Below, piece by piece: positions 44,650 to 54,584 of a stretch of DNA of 64,000 bases. The DNA lies in assembly GCA_902776665.1 (NCBI GenBank), contig CACYQZ010000005.1, forward strand, positions 1 through 64,000, written 5' to 3'. The translations under genes and the position numbers were made by a program. The notes beneath the pieces were generated by a model. That model had not been told where the DNA came from. It was given only the letters and a program-made list of their open reading frames with translations, and ran no database searches. Numbering within the stretch: the stretch's first letter is position 1; each line of letters starts with the position of its first letter. The stretch is from an uncultured Prevotellaceae bacterium. GTDB taxonomy: Bacteria > Bacteroidota > Bacteroidia > Bacteroidales > Bacteroidaceae.

Positions 44650-44675
44650 AAAAAAAATGCCCACGAATTGTGGGC
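44650..44675 (-). terminator. Terminator built from the 3' end of tRNA-Val
   Basis: On the minus strand GCCCAC, which is the last bases of the tRNA, pairs with GTGGGC, followed by ATTTTTTTT. The T run ends about 6 nt before the purB ATG. Confidence 0.8.
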
Positions 44676-44745
44676 GTTGACGGATTCGAACCGCCGACCC
44701 TCTGCTTGTAAGGCAGATGCTCTAAACCAGCTGAGCTAAACGCCC
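44671..44745 (-). tRNA. tRNA-Val (anticodon TAC)
   Basis: The acceptor GGGCGTT pairs with AACGCCC. The anticodon loop CTTACAA gives TAC. D arm GCTCAGCTGGTTTAGAGC and T loop GTTCGAATC are normal. CCA is not encoded. Confidence 0.95.
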
Positions 44746-44751
44746 TCTTGA

Positions 44752-44793
44752 AACTTTGCAGAGCCGGATTGTTCCGGTTCTGCAAAGTTTTTT
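44752..44793. terminator. Long inverted repeat between the OmpA gene and tRNA-Val
   Basis: A 17-bp stem (AACTTTGCAGAGCCGGA with TCCGGTTCTGCAAAGTT, one G-T) around TTGT. TTTTTT follows on the plus side. On the minus side it would end the OmpA mRNA, yet the tRNA begins only 6 nt later. AAACTTTG within it is one base from a -7 element, so it could also hold the tRNA promoter. Confidence 0.65.
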
Positions 44794-44816
44794 GATTTGT
44801 TATTAACTTTCGGAGA

Positions 44817-46028
44817 TTACTTCACCTGAACAGTTGCACGACGGTTGAAGGAGATGGGCGACAGTTCATCAACACCACCCTTACCAATCGTTTCAATCTT
44901 GTCGCGGCTCACACCCATCTTCACGAGTTCCTCAGCAACCGTCTTAGCGCGCTCGTCAGAGAGCCACTGGTTGCGCTCGGGAGTACCAGTTGCGCTGTCA
45001 GCATAACCAGTAACGAGCAGGTTCGTGTTGTTCTCAGCAGCGTACTTAGCAACGCCCTGGATGTTCACGAGGTCCTTCTGCGAAGCAATGTCGGTCTTGT
45101 CAAGGTTGAAGAACACAGAGATCGGAGTCATCACGAATTCGCGGACAGACTTCGGAGTCTCAGCGGGCTTCTGGTTTGCAAGAGCATCGCGGAGCTTAGC
45201 GTTCAGGCGAGCGTTCTCAGCGTTAGCATCGTTGAGCTGTGCATTGAGAGCGTCGATCTGGCTCTGCGAGAGAGCCTTGATAGCGTCCACATCGGGAGTC
45301 TTTTCCCAACCCACCTTACCGAGGTTGAAGGTCAGACCGATTTCGCCACTGAACCAACGGTCGTGGTTAGGAATGGCATGGCCACCGCCCTTACCACCGA
45401 GGTCCTTGTATTTTGTGTTACCAATGCGACCTTCGAAGTCGTCACCGCACATATTGAAGTTTGCCTCGAGGTTCAGCAACACGCGTTTCGAGAGTCTGAA
45501 CGTGTTCAGAATACCAGCACTTGCGATAAGCTCATAAGTGTTATACGAGCAGTTGCGGGTCACACCAGCACCAATGAAAGGAACGAAGTTCCAAACGCGG
45601 GTCTCGTTGTAACCGCAGAGCAGATTGCTGACATTGAACAGGATTTGCTCCTGTGCGTTCCAATACTTAATCTTAGCTTGGTCCTTTGTAGGCTGCACCG
45701 TATAACGCTTGTTGCCATCCAGCTGAGGCTGAACGCTACGGCCGTCCACTGCCGAGAACTTGGTACGGAGACCGAGACCCGGAGTAAACCACTTACCGAG
45801 AGCTACAGAGAAACCAGGAGCACTGCGGAAATCCTTAAACGGACTCTTGTCAAAGTCTGCACCCTTCTCCTCGTTAGAGTAGAAAGCAGTCCAAGCACCG
45901 TTAACCTGGAAGAACCAGTTGCTCCAGAACGAATTCGTTGCTACGCTATACTTCTGCGTAGGATCTTCCTGTGCCATCGAGGCGACAGAAATGCTGGCAA
46001 AAGCCAGAATCATTAAAAACTTTTTCAT
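44817..46028 (-). CDS. OmpA-family outer-membrane protein
   Basis: A 403-residue protein with signal MKKFLMILAFASISVASMAQ. The first 270 residues are barrel-like (FFQVNGAWTAFYSNEEKGAD, FSVALGKWFTPGLGLRTKFS, KRVLLNLEANFNMCGDDF). A short coiled coil follows (LSQSQIDALNAQLNDANAEN). The OmpA-like domain (TPISVFFNLDKTDIASQKDL, LLVTGYADSATGTPERNQWL, SDERAKTVAEELVKMG) ends FNRRATVQVK. This is the common major OmpA protein of Bacteroidales. A TTG nine bases earlier opens the frame, but MKK at 46028 is the start. Confidence 0.9.
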   Translation of the reverse strand: MKKFLMILAFASISVASMAQEDPTQKYSVATNSFWSNWFFQVNGAWTAFYSNEEKGADFDKSPFKDFRSAPGFSVALGKWFTPGLGLRTKFSAVDGRSVQPQLDGNKRYTVQPTKDQAKIKYWNAQEQILFNVSNLLCGYNETRVWNFVPFIGAGVTRNCSYNTYELIASAGILNTFRLSKRVLLNLEANFNMCGDDFEGRIGNTKYKDLGGKGGGHAIPNHDRWFSGEIGLTFNLGKVGWEKTPDVDAIKALSQSQIDALNAQLNDANAENARLNAKLRDALANQKPAETPKSVREFVMTPISVFFNLDKTDIASQKDLVNIQGVAKYAAENNTNLLVTGYADSATGTPERNQWLSDERAKTVAEELVKMGVSRDKIETIGKGGVDELSPISFNRRATVQVK

Positions 46029-46084
46029 AACTATCAATTAATAATGAATTAAAAAATTAAGTTCCTATTTTACATTTTCGGCTG

Positions 46085-46113
46085 CAAAGTTAATCATTTT
46101 TTTTTATTGGCAA
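46085..46113 (-). promoter_or_regulatory. Promoter of the second OmpA gene
   Basis: TAACTTTG on the minus strand (46085-46092) with TTG at 46111-46113, spacing 18 nt. The leader is about 52 nt. The region 46114-46202 is T-rich with no other feature seen. Confidence 0.7.
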
Positions 46114-46202
46114 CATTTTTTTCAAGAAAATTACCATTTTTCCTCAAAAAAAGTGCATTTTTCTTCATTTTCAGAGCATTTTCCGCCATTTTTCCACTTT
46201 TT

Positions 46203-47993
46203 TCATCCAAAAATCTGCTCAATCTCCTGCTGTTGGAGAATATAGAGGATTTTCTTCCCGTCGGGCGTATAGTTTACATTCGAACAGGCAAAGAGGCTGT
46301 TGATGATATGTTCCATCTCGTCGTTCGAGAGCACCTGCCCGTATGGAACGGCGGCGTGGCGGGCCAGATTCAGCGACAGCGTATCGGCGATTTCGCGCTG
46401 GGCACTGCCTCCGGCGTTGGCATCGGCCACGATGTCGCGCACCAAAGTGACGGGATTCACACCCTCCAATCCGACGGGGATGGCATTGACGGCGTAGTTG
46501 CGAGCACCGAGTTCGGTCAGTTCGAAGCCCAACGCGGCCATCTGGGGCATCATTTCCAGCAAAACGAGTTCCTCGGCAGCAGTGAATTGGATGACTTCGG
46601 GGAAGAGGATTTTCTGGGCAGTCGGCTGGCGATCTTTCTCGCGACCGACATACTCCTCATATAATACGCGCACGTGCGCGCGATGTTGGTCGATGAGCAT
46701 CAGACCCGACTTGACCGCCGTCATAATATATTTACCCTTGTATTGGTAGTGCATCGGGGCGCGGTCGGCGAGTGGTTCGGAGGGTTCGTCGTCGAAAAGT
46801 TGGGGTTGGGCGGTCTGCGTCGGAATCAGTTCGTCGTAGAGTTGCTGCCAATCGGTCGTTTTTCGCGGACGCTCGGTCTTGCCGCCGCTGAACGGGTTGT
46901 ACTGCGGATTATAGTTGACTTTCGGCATCTCGGGGTGCGCCGAAGGGTCGAATTGGGGAATATTCGGTTTTCCTTCCGTATCGAAATCAATCGTGGGAAC
47001 CTCGCTGAAAACGCCGACGGCCTCGCGAACTGTCGCCGTGAGAATCTGCCAGACGGCCTGTTCGTTCTCGAACTTGATTTCGGTCTTAGTCGGGTGGATG
47101 TTCACGTCGATATTCTCGGCTGGCACCCTGAAATAAATGAAATACGGCACTTGTTCGCCCGTTGGGACAAGCCGCTCGAAAGCGTTTTGCACGGCCTTGT
47201 GAAAATAGGGATGACGCATATAGCGACCATTCACGAAGAAATATTGGTGAGCACCTTTTTTCTTCGCCGATTCGGGTTTGCCGACGAGTCCAATGATTTG
47301 ACACAGCGACGTGTCGGCCTCGACGGGCAGCAAGTCTTGGTTCAGGCGCTTGCCAAAGACATCGACGATTCGCTGTCGCAGGTTCGTCGCACGAAGGTTG
47401 AAGAGCTCCGAGCCGTTGCTGTGAAACGTGAAGGCGATGTCGGGATAGACCAATGCGATGCGCTCGAAGGCTTGGACGATGTTGTTGAGTTCGGTGACGT
47501 TGGATTTGAGAAATTTCCGACGCGCCGGCACGTTGAAAAAGAGGTTTTCGACCTTGAAATTCGAGCCGACGGGACACGAGCAAACCTCCTGTCCAACTAC
47601 TTTCGAGCCCGAAATCGTGAGCAGCGTGCCCACTTCTTCGCCGCTTTGACGCGTACGCAGTTCGACCTGTGCCACGGCTGCAATCGACGGCAGAGCCTCG
47701 CCGCGGAAACCCATCGTTTGCAGGGCGAAAAGATCGTCGGCCTTACGGATTTTCGAGGTTGCGTGACGCTCGAAAGCCAGTCGAGCATCGGTTTCCGACA
47801 TTCCACAGCCGTCGTCGATGACTTGAATCGTCGTGCGACCGGCATCCACCACCAACACGTTGATGGTTTTGGCACCGGCATCGACAGCGTTCTCGACGAG
47901 TTCCTTGATGACGCTCGCTGGTCGCTGGATGACCTCACCAGCCGCTATTTGGTTGGCTACGGAATCGGGAAGAAGTTGGATGATGTCATTCAT
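46203..47993 (-). CDS. mutL: DNA mismatch repair protein MutL
   Basis: A 596-residue mismatch-repair matchmaker. The GHKL ATPase motifs are complete: [43 protein letters not shown] and [18 protein letters not shown]. The ATP-lid and S5-like domain follow ([38 protein letters not shown] appears as [17 protein letters not shown]). A variable linker precedes the C-terminal dimerisation domain ([20 protein letters not shown]). I do not see the DQHAx2Ex4E endonuclease motif in full, only [14 protein letters not shown], which is close to it. The start [10 protein letters not shown] is at 47993 and overlaps the OstA gene by 8 bp. Confidence 0.95.
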   Translation of the reverse strand: MNDIIQLLPDSVANQIAAGEVIQRPASVIKELVENAVDAGAKTINVLVVDAGRTTIQVIDDGCGMSETDARLAFERHATSKIRKADDLFALQTMGFRGEALPSIAAVAQVELRTRQSGEEVGTLLTISGSKVVGQEVCSCPVGSNFKVENLFFNVPARRKFLKSNVTELNNIVQAFERIALVYPDIAFTFHSNGSELFNLRATNLRQRIVDVFGKRLNQDLLPVEADTSLCQIIGLVGKPESAKKKGAHQYFFVNGRYMRHPYFHKAVQNAFERLVPTGEQVPYFIYFRVPAENIDVNIHPTKTEIKFENEQAVWQILTATVREAVGVFSEVPTIDFDTEGKPNIPQFDPSAHPEMPKVNYNPQYNPFSGGKTERPRKTTDWQQLYDELIPTQTAQPQLFDDEPSEPLADRAPMHYQYKGKYIMTAVKSGLMLIDQHRAHVRVLYEEYVGREKDRQPTAQKILFPEVIQFTAAEELVLLEMMPQMAALGFELTELGARNYAVNAIPVGLEGVNPVTLVRDIVADANAGGSAQREIADTLSLNLARHAAVPYGQVLSNDEMEHIINSLFACSNVNYTPDGKKILYILQQQEIEQIFG

Positions 47994-49599
47994 TTTTATT
48001 TCGTTTACCTCGCCAGTTAAAAACATCGTCTTTGTTGATGGGACGCAGTTCCTCGAGCCACGCGAATTGCTCTAACTTTTCTTTTCCAGAGGGGATTTGC
48101 GTCAGCGGATACCAAGTGCCTTCGGCCTTCGGCATCCAGATTTTCTCGAGTTTGCGCTCAGCCGAGAAGTACATTTTCATCGTGTCGGTCTCGGTGTAGT
48201 CCATCACGATAATCGACGTGTCTTTCTCGTCGATGGGATAGTAAATCGCCCGCACATTGCCCGACGAAATCGCCCGTCGGATGTTGCCATCCTCGAAAAA
48301 TGCTGTCATTTCCTTCGATGAAATCTGGTTGAAATGCTCCTCTTCATCGACTTTCTCGATGGAAAGGGCCTGTCCGATGATGTGCGCCATACGAATCGTG
48401 GAATCGTTGAGATAGACGCGGATTTCGTCGCCGAGCAACTGCCGCCCCTCGCTCCAAACAATCGGGTCTTGGTACATCGTCATACAGGAATCCTTCGAAC
48501 TATACACCATCGAGTCGCACACGGCCTGCACGTCGTTGCGATAGGCGCGAACGTGCTGGAAACAGTGGATTTTCCGATAAGCGGAATCGGTGTTGAGGTG
48601 GAACGTGTAGATTTTGATGCTGTCGCCGTGCATATAGAGCGTGTCGCGCTGCGAAAAGTCCTTTACCAAGGCGCGTTTCGTCGCGAAACCCGTACCTGTC
48701 TGTTCATTGTAGATGAGGTGGTCGCAGTTGAGTTCGTTTTTGTTCTCCAAATCGACGTAAATCACGTTGCCGAAGGCCTCGCTGTAACCCGATTTGTCGT
48801 CGTAGAAAAGGCTGTCGCCCGTGATGGTTTTCTGCTGATCGACCACCGTCGAGCGCCCGTACATCTGCGCTTGGTCGGTTTTCGTGTTGAAATAGCCGTT
48901 GTCGGTGTCGATGGTGCTACCCTGCGAGGTTACTTTCGACGGTCCGACGACGTGGGCAATCGACTTTTGCGTGTCGTAGTAGAGCGTGTCGGTGGTGACG
49001 AGGCGGTTGCCGTTGTAGAGTTTCACGTCGTAGAAGAAAATGGCCTGTCGCGTCTCGGTGTTGTATTGTCCCCAGTCGGAAACGAGGTTGTCCTTGCCAT
49101 CGACGAGTTTTCCGCCATCGACGAAATAGGCCGTGTGGTAGAGTCGGTCGTAGGTCAGGCTGTCGGTGTAGAGTGTCTGCCGACGGTGTTTCAAGACGAC
49201 ATTCTTGCTCGCCGTCATCAGTTCCTCGGAACCGTCGTAAGTGCCTTTGTCGCAGGTCAGCGAGAGCGTGTCGCCCTGCTTGAAACGCACGTGTCCGAAG
49301 GCTTTCACCGAGTTCGACGACTCGTAGTAATAGGCGCTGTCGCACCACAGATGTGCTCCTTGATGGATGAAATGGACGCGCCCCTTGGCAATTTGCACGT
49401 CGGGATTGGGTCCGTAGAGGTCGTAGCGCAGCACATCGGCGTGGTTCAGATAGACTTTATCGTCTTTCGACGCCCGTTTTTTCGATTTTCTGACGGGCGT
49501 GGCCGCAAAAATCAGGCAAAATCCGAAGAAACCCAGAATCATCAAAAGAGAAATTCTGTGTGTCCGGGGCTTCGGAATATGTCTGAAAACGGATGCCAT
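47986..49599 (-). CDS. OstA/LptA-like periplasmic protein
   Basis: A 537-residue protein with an N-terminal membrane anchor or signal ([20 protein letters not shown]). The mature region is a long beta-jellyroll repeat of the OstA type: [80 protein letters not shown]. Proteins of this family bridge LPS from the inner to the outer membrane. It is longer than LptA, so it may span the periplasm alone or act as an accessory. It sits between SurA-like and mutL genes in the usual Bacteroidales order. Confidence 0.85.
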   Translation of the reverse strand: MASVFRHIPKPRTHRISLLMILGFFGFCLIFAATPVRKSKKRASKDDKVYLNHADVLRYDLYGPNPDVQIAKGRVHFIHQGAHLWCDSAYYYESSNSVKAFGHVRFKQGDTLSLTCDKGTYDGSEELMTASKNVVLKHRRQTLYTDSLTYDRLYHTAYFVDGGKLVDGKDNLVSDWGQYNTETRQAIFFYDVKLYNGNRLVTTDTLYYDTQKSIAHVVGPSKVTSQGSTIDTDNGYFNTKTDQAQMYGRSTVVDQQKTITGDSLFYDDKSGYSEAFGNVIYVDLENKNELNCDHLIYNEQTGTGFATKRALVKDFSQRDTLYMHGDSIKIYTFHLNTDSAYRKIHCFQHVRAYRNDVQAVCDSMVYSSKDSCMTMYQDPIVWSEGRQLLGDEIRVYLNDSTIRMAHIIGQALSIEKVDEEEHFNQISSKEMTAFFEDGNIRRAISSGNVRAIYYPIDEKDTSIIVMDYTETDTMKMYFSAERKLEKIWMPKAEGTWYPLTQIPSGKEKLEQFAWLEELRPINKDDVFNWRGKRNKNE

Positions 49600-49615
49600 T
49601 TTTCGGAAATCGACC

Positions 49616-51046
49616 TTACTTAATCCAGCCCTGATGCTCGAAATTGCAATTCTTGTAGCGGTCGTTCATACGCACGTAGGTGTGCTTGATTTTATCGGCG
49701 ACCCATTCCTTGAGCACTTGCTCGCGACGCTGTGCCAACACGATGTTTTTCATCACTTGGAAATCTTGCGTGATGGTGGCGCGATGGGCATCGACGCGGT
49801 TCACGAGTTTCACGATGGCGGTCGTGAGTTTTCCACGCGAGTTGATCATCGAAAATGCCTGCGAAACCTGACCGACCTTCAGCGTATCGACCACGCGGGC
49901 GACTTCCGTCGGCAGGTCTTTCATACTGAAGCGCGAGGTCAGCGAGCGTGTATTTTCGTCGATGTGCGACATCAGTCCGCGGTTGTTGCGCGTGTCTTTG
50001 TCGTCGGAAATGGCAGCGGCTTCCTCGAAGGTGAATTTGCCCTCGCGAATTTCGCTGGCAATCGAGTCGAGTCGGGCTTTCATCTGCTCGACAGCCTCGC
50101 CCGAAACCTGCGGTTTCAAGAGGATGTGGCGGCAGTTGATGCGGTCGCCACGCTTGTCGATGAGTTGGATGATGTGGAAGCCGAACTCCGATTCGACGAT
50201 TTTCGACACTTTTTTCGGGTCGGTGAGGTTGAAAGCGACGTTGGCAAAGGCAGGGTCGAAGGTTGCGCGACCCGTATATCCCAATTCACCGCCCTGACGC
50301 GCCGAAACGGGGTCTTCGGAATAGAGTCGGGCGAGTGTGGCGAAGGTTGTTTCGCCCTTGTTCACGCGCTCGGTGTATTCGCGCAACAGGTCTTTGACGC
50401 GATTGATTTCCTCGATGGCGATGCGCGGCTGCTGCGTGATGATCTCGACTTCCACCTCCGTCGGAACGTAAGGAACGCTGTCGGAAGGCACTTTTTCAAA
50501 GTAACGGCGCACGTCGGAAGGCGTGACGCTCACGTCCTCGACGAGTTTTTGGCGCATTTTTCCGACCAGAAGCGTGTTTTTGTAGTCATCGTGCAGGTCA
50601 CGGCGGATTTGCGCGATGCTTTTCCGCTGGTATTCCTCGAGTTTTTCCTGCGAACCAACGATGCTAATCCAATGGTTGATTTGGTCGTCGATGCCTTGCG
50701 TCACTTCCGATTCGGTCACTTCAATCGAGTCGATGGCGGCTTGGTGCAAAAACAGCTTTTGCACGGCGAGTTGCTCGGGAATCGAGCAGTCGGGGTCGCC
50801 CTTGAACGGAATTTTCTCCACTTCCATTTGCTGGCGCATCGCCTCGACGTCGGACTTGAGAATTGGCTCGTCGCCAACCACCCAAATCACCTCATCGACG
50901 ATGCTCGACTCGGGAATCACCACTTCGCTTTTCGGCTGATTGACAGAGTCGGCAGCCATCGGCTTCGGGGTGAAAATGCTGCGGCCATCGACGTTCTGCG
51001 CGAAGCCAAGCAACGCGGCGGCCACGAATATTACGATTTTTCTCAT
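49616..51046 (-). CDS. SurA-like periplasmic peptidyl-prolyl isomerase
   Basis: A 476-residue exported chaperone (MRKIVIFVAAALLGFAQNVD then GRS). The SurA-like N-domain contains VDEVIWVVGDEPILKSDVEA, and two parvulin PPIase units follow: one around EVEVEIITQQPRIAIEE with GELGYTGRATFDPAFANVAF, and one around INCRHILLKPQVSGEAVEQM with GLMSHIDENTRS. It should help outer-membrane proteins fold, fitting a cell rich in barrels such as SprA and TonB receptors. It is 6 bp downstream of the other PPIase gene. Confidence 0.88.
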   Translation of the reverse strand: MRKIVIFVAAALLGFAQNVDGRSIFTPKPMAADSVNQPKSEVVIPESSIVDEVIWVVGDEPILKSDVEAMRQQMEVEKIPFKGDPDCSIPEQLAVQKLFLHQAAIDSIEVTESEVTQGIDDQINHWISIVGSQEKLEEYQRKSIAQIRRDLHDDYKNTLLVGKMRQKLVEDVSVTPSDVRRYFEKVPSDSVPYVPTEVEVEIITQQPRIAIEEINRVKDLLREYTERVNKGETTFATLARLYSEDPVSARQGGELGYTGRATFDPAFANVAFNLTDPKKVSKIVESEFGFHIIQLIDKRGDRINCRHILLKPQVSGEAVEQMKARLDSIASEIREGKFTFEEAAAISDDKDTRNNRGLMSHIDENTRSLTSRFSMKDLPTEVARVVDTLKVGQVSQAFSMINSRGKLTTAIVKLVNRVDAHRATITQDFQVMKNIVLAQRREQVLKEWVADKIKHTYVRMNDRYKNCNFEHQGWIK

Positions 51047-51052
51047 ACTTTA

Positions 51053-52477
51053 TTAATGGTTATTGACGGTCTTCAGCACCTTTTCATCGACCTTCACGGC
51101 ATATTTACGGCGCAATTCAGCCACCCATTCGTTTTCCAAAGCCTCCTGATAGTCGGCCACGACGAGTCCGCGCACGTCCTGATAGCTTTCAGGCTTTTTC
51201 AGTTTCTTGCCATAGACGGCATCGATGGGGAATTTCTCGAGTTTTTTCACCTCGGCAGTCTTCACCTTGAAGATTTCGCGATCGACAAAGCCGTTGTCGC
51301 CCTGCTTGAAGATGCCTTTTTCCACGCGGATGCGCAGCACAGAGTCGTTGTTAAAGGTCGTGCGCAGTTTCTCGGCCCATTTGTCGAAAGCCAAGCCTTT
51401 CACCGCATTTTTCACGGCTTTCACGTCGCCCTGCTCCTTCACGTGATAGACCATTCCCTTGAATCGGGGCTCGTCCCACGCATATTTTTTCTTGTTTTTA
51501 TTGAAGAAAGCGGCCAGTCCAGCCTCGTCTTTGTTGGCTTTTTCCCAGACTTTCTTGTTGCTGATTTCGTAAAGAAGAAGACCGTCGTGATATTCCTGAA
51601 TCAAGTATTTCAGTTCCTCGTCCTGGGCGGTCATCTCGTTCATCTTCTTTTCAACGATAGCCTCGGCGGTTGTTCCCTCGGCCTCGGCCATTTCGTTCAG
51701 TTTCTTATCGACGATGCTCTCGCGAATGTTGCGCTGCTCGATGAAGTTCAGAATGTCGGTGCGCACCGAGTCGTAGGGGAAGAAACTGCCCTTGTCAATC
51801 ATTTTGATGATGTGGTAGCCGTATGGCGAGAGCACGGGCTCGCTCACTTCGCCTTTGTTCAGGGCGAAAGCGGCCTTTTCAAAGTCGGGAACGAGTTGTC
51901 CCTTCGTCACCCACGGCAATTCACCGCCATTCACCGCCGAACTCTTGTCGTCGCTCAGTCGGCGGGCGAGGTCGACGAAATCAGCACCGTTTTTCAGGGC
52001 TTTCGCGATGGAATCGATGCGCGTCTTGGCGGCTTTCTGCTGTGCTTCGGTTGCCTTTTGGCCGAGCATCAGCAGGATGTGTGCCGGCTTCATCATTCCA
52101 CCCATCGAGTCGATGCGGTGGGCCGTTTCGTCGTAGATGCGATGAGCTTCGGCCTCAACGTCGGCATCGGTGATGAAGGTCGGGCGAATCTGCTGGTCGC
52201 GATACGACACAAACTCCTCGCGGAACGAGGTCATCGTGTCCATTCGAGCCTCTTTCGCAGCCTCGACTTTCAGTTTGTAGTTGATGAACAAATCGACATA
52301 TTCGGCCACGTTTTTCTTGTCGATGACACCGTCGGAATTGTTCTTGTTGAAAGAATACTCAAACTCTGAGCGCAGCACGGGCTGTCCGTTCACCGTCATA
52401 ATGACGGGGTCGTCTTTCGTCTGCGCATTGGCTACCGATGCTACGAAGAGCAGAGCGGCGAAAAGCATTTTTTTCAT
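51053..52477 (-). CDS. Parvulin-type periplasmic peptidyl-prolyl isomerase
   Basis: A 474-residue exported protein (MKKMLFAALLFVASVANAQ). The helical SurA-N-like part (TVNGQPVLRSEFEYSFNKNN, EYVDLFINYKLKVEAAKEAR) is followed by a clear parvulin domain (AHILLMLGQKATEAQQKAAK, GADFVDLARRLSDDKSSAVN, GGELPWVTKGQLVPDFEKAA, SPYGYHIIKMIDKG). A second, less conserved PPIase-like part makes up the C-terminus. It starts the PPIase-SurA-OstA-mutL operon. No -7 element is visible within 100 bp upstream, and the space between it and guaB is used by an RNA on the other strand. Confidence 0.88.
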   Translation of the reverse strand: MKKMLFAALLFVASVANAQTKDDPVIMTVNGQPVLRSEFEYSFNKNNSDGVIDKKNVAEYVDLFINYKLKVEAAKEARMDTMTSFREEFVSYRDQQIRPTFITDADVEAEAHRIYDETAHRIDSMGGMMKPAHILLMLGQKATEAQQKAAKTRIDSIAKALKNGADFVDLARRLSDDKSSAVNGGELPWVTKGQLVPDFEKAAFALNKGEVSEPVLSPYGYHIIKMIDKGSFFPYDSVRTDILNFIEQRNIRESIVDKKLNEMAEAEGTTAEAIVEKKMNEMTAQDEELKYLIQEYHDGLLLYEISNKKVWEKANKDEAGLAAFFNKNKKKYAWDEPRFKGMVYHVKEQGDVKAVKNAVKGLAFDKWAEKLRTTFNNDSVLRIRVEKGIFKQGDNGFVDREIFKVKTAEVKKLEKFPIDAVYGKKLKKPESYQDVRGLVVADYQEALENEWVAELRRKYAVKVDEKVLKTVNNH

Positions 52478-52496
52478 TTTATTTTTTCGATTTTTA

Positions 52497-52527
52497 TTTG
52501 ATATTTCAAAATGTTGTTGTATCTTTG
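52497..52527 (+). promoter_or_regulatory. Orphan promoter on the plus strand
   Basis: TTTG (52497-52500), 19 nt, TATCTTTG (52520-52527), as good as the tRNA and manA promoters here. No plus-strand protein gene follows; it drives the small RNA at 52531-52603. Confidence 0.8.
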
Positions 52528-52530
52528 CAG

Positions 52531-52601
52531 CAGAAATTAGTCCTTGATTGTCTGAGGCTGCCGCAATTAGAGCGACTGAGTGCAGATAATTAGGGACTTT
52601 T

Positions 52602-52603
<2 letters not shown>
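52531..52603 (+). ncRNA. Predicted small RNA, one long hairpin with terminator
   Basis: A short transcript of about 73 nt between guaB and a PPIase gene. AGTCCTTGATTGTCTG (52539-52554) pairs over 16 positions with CAGATAATTAGGGACT (52583-52598), followed by six T. Three of the pairs are G-T. On the other strand these would be A-C mismatches, so the fold favours a plus-strand RNA. The loop (52555-52582) holds CCGC and GCG that could form a small inner stem. The end touches the guaB stop codon on the opposite strand. I recognise no family; it is too short for 6S or SRP RNA. It could act in trans through the loop or in cis on guaB mRNA ends. Confidence 0.65.
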
Positions 52604-54170
<1,567 letters not shown>

Positions 54171-54287
54171 TTAACGACTTTCGCGACAAAAACAGGCGAA
54201 ACTCACAGAAAAAGGAGTCAGATTCTCTCCAACTCCTTTTCCGAAGTGCTTCTGGATGGGCTTGAGATTTGTCACTTTTGTGACCAT
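54171..54287 (-). CDS. Possible 38-residue small protein with strong ribosome-binding site
   Basis: An ATG at 54287 is preceded by AGGAGG (54296-54301) with 8 nt between, rare strength for a Bacteroidetes gene. It opens 38 codons beginning MVTKVTNLKPIQKHFGKGVG and ending SFACFCRESR. Inside the frame lie a tRNA-Asn-like 21-mer (54246-54266) and an inverted repeat AAAAGGAGT/ACTCCTTTT (54210-54240) that could instead be a terminator on the minus strand. I do not recognise the peptide. It may be a small protein, or the match to a ribosome site may be chance in an RNA or a relic element. Confidence 0.35.
   Translation of the reverse strand: MVTKVTNLKPIQKHFGKGVGENLTPFSVSFACFCRESR
54246..54266. repeat. 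Partial copy of the tRNA-Asn 3' end
   Basis: GTGCTTCTGGATGGGCTTGA plus one base matches 18 of 21 positions with 54337-54357, the 3' end of tRNA-Asn, 91 bp away and in the same orientation. Confidence 0.6.
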
Positions 54288-54302
54288 GGTGAAAGCCTCC
54301 TG

Positions 54303-54335
54303 AAAAACAAAAATCCCGAGGGTTTTCTCGGGATT
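54303..54335 (-). terminator. Terminator of tRNA-Asn
   Basis: On the minus strand AATCCCGAG pairs with CTCGGGATT, followed by TTTGTTTTT. Confidence 0.92.
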
Positions 54336-54337
54336 TG

Positions 54338-54411
54338 CGCTTCAGGATGGGCTTGAACCAACGACCCCCTGATTAACAGTCAGGTGCTCTAACCAACTGA
54401 GCTACTGAAGC
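54338..54411 (-). tRNA. tRNA-Asn (anticodon GTT)
   Basis: The acceptor GCTTCAG pairs with CTGAAGC. The anticodon loop CTGTTAA gives GTT. D arm GCTCAGTTGGTTAGAGC and T loop GTTCAAGCC; discriminator G; no encoded CCA. Confidence 0.94.
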
Positions 54412-54435
54412 AGTGCTTTCTTTCGATTGCGGGTG

Positions 54436-54467
54436 CAAAAGTACGGCGATTTTTTCAATCCACCAAA
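54436..54467 (-). promoter_or_regulatory. Promoter of tRNA-Asn
   Basis: TACTTTTG on the minus strand (54436-54443) with TTTG at 54464-54467, spacing 20 nt; predicted start about 20 nt before the tRNA. Confidence 0.8.
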
Positions 54468-54521
54468 TTTTTCGGCGTTTTTTTTCGATTTTGCGTAAAA
54501 TATCCATAAAAAATCGATGGT

Positions 54522-54556
54522 TTTGGCTGAAATGTGGCAATTATATCGTAATTTTG
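54522..54556 (+). promoter_or_regulatory. Promoter of the protease-gpmI operon
   Basis: TTTG (54522-54525), 23 nt, TAATTTTG (54549-54556); leader about 25 nt to the ATG at 54585. Confidence 0.7.
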
Positions 54557-54584
54557 CAGTCGGAAAAGATAGTTTTTGGAAAAA

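Noticed and set aside
44645-44785. N-terminal extension of purB to 44785
   Set aside because: It is a read-through of tRNA-Val and its terminator; the conserved purB start is MKLQELTAIS at 44644.
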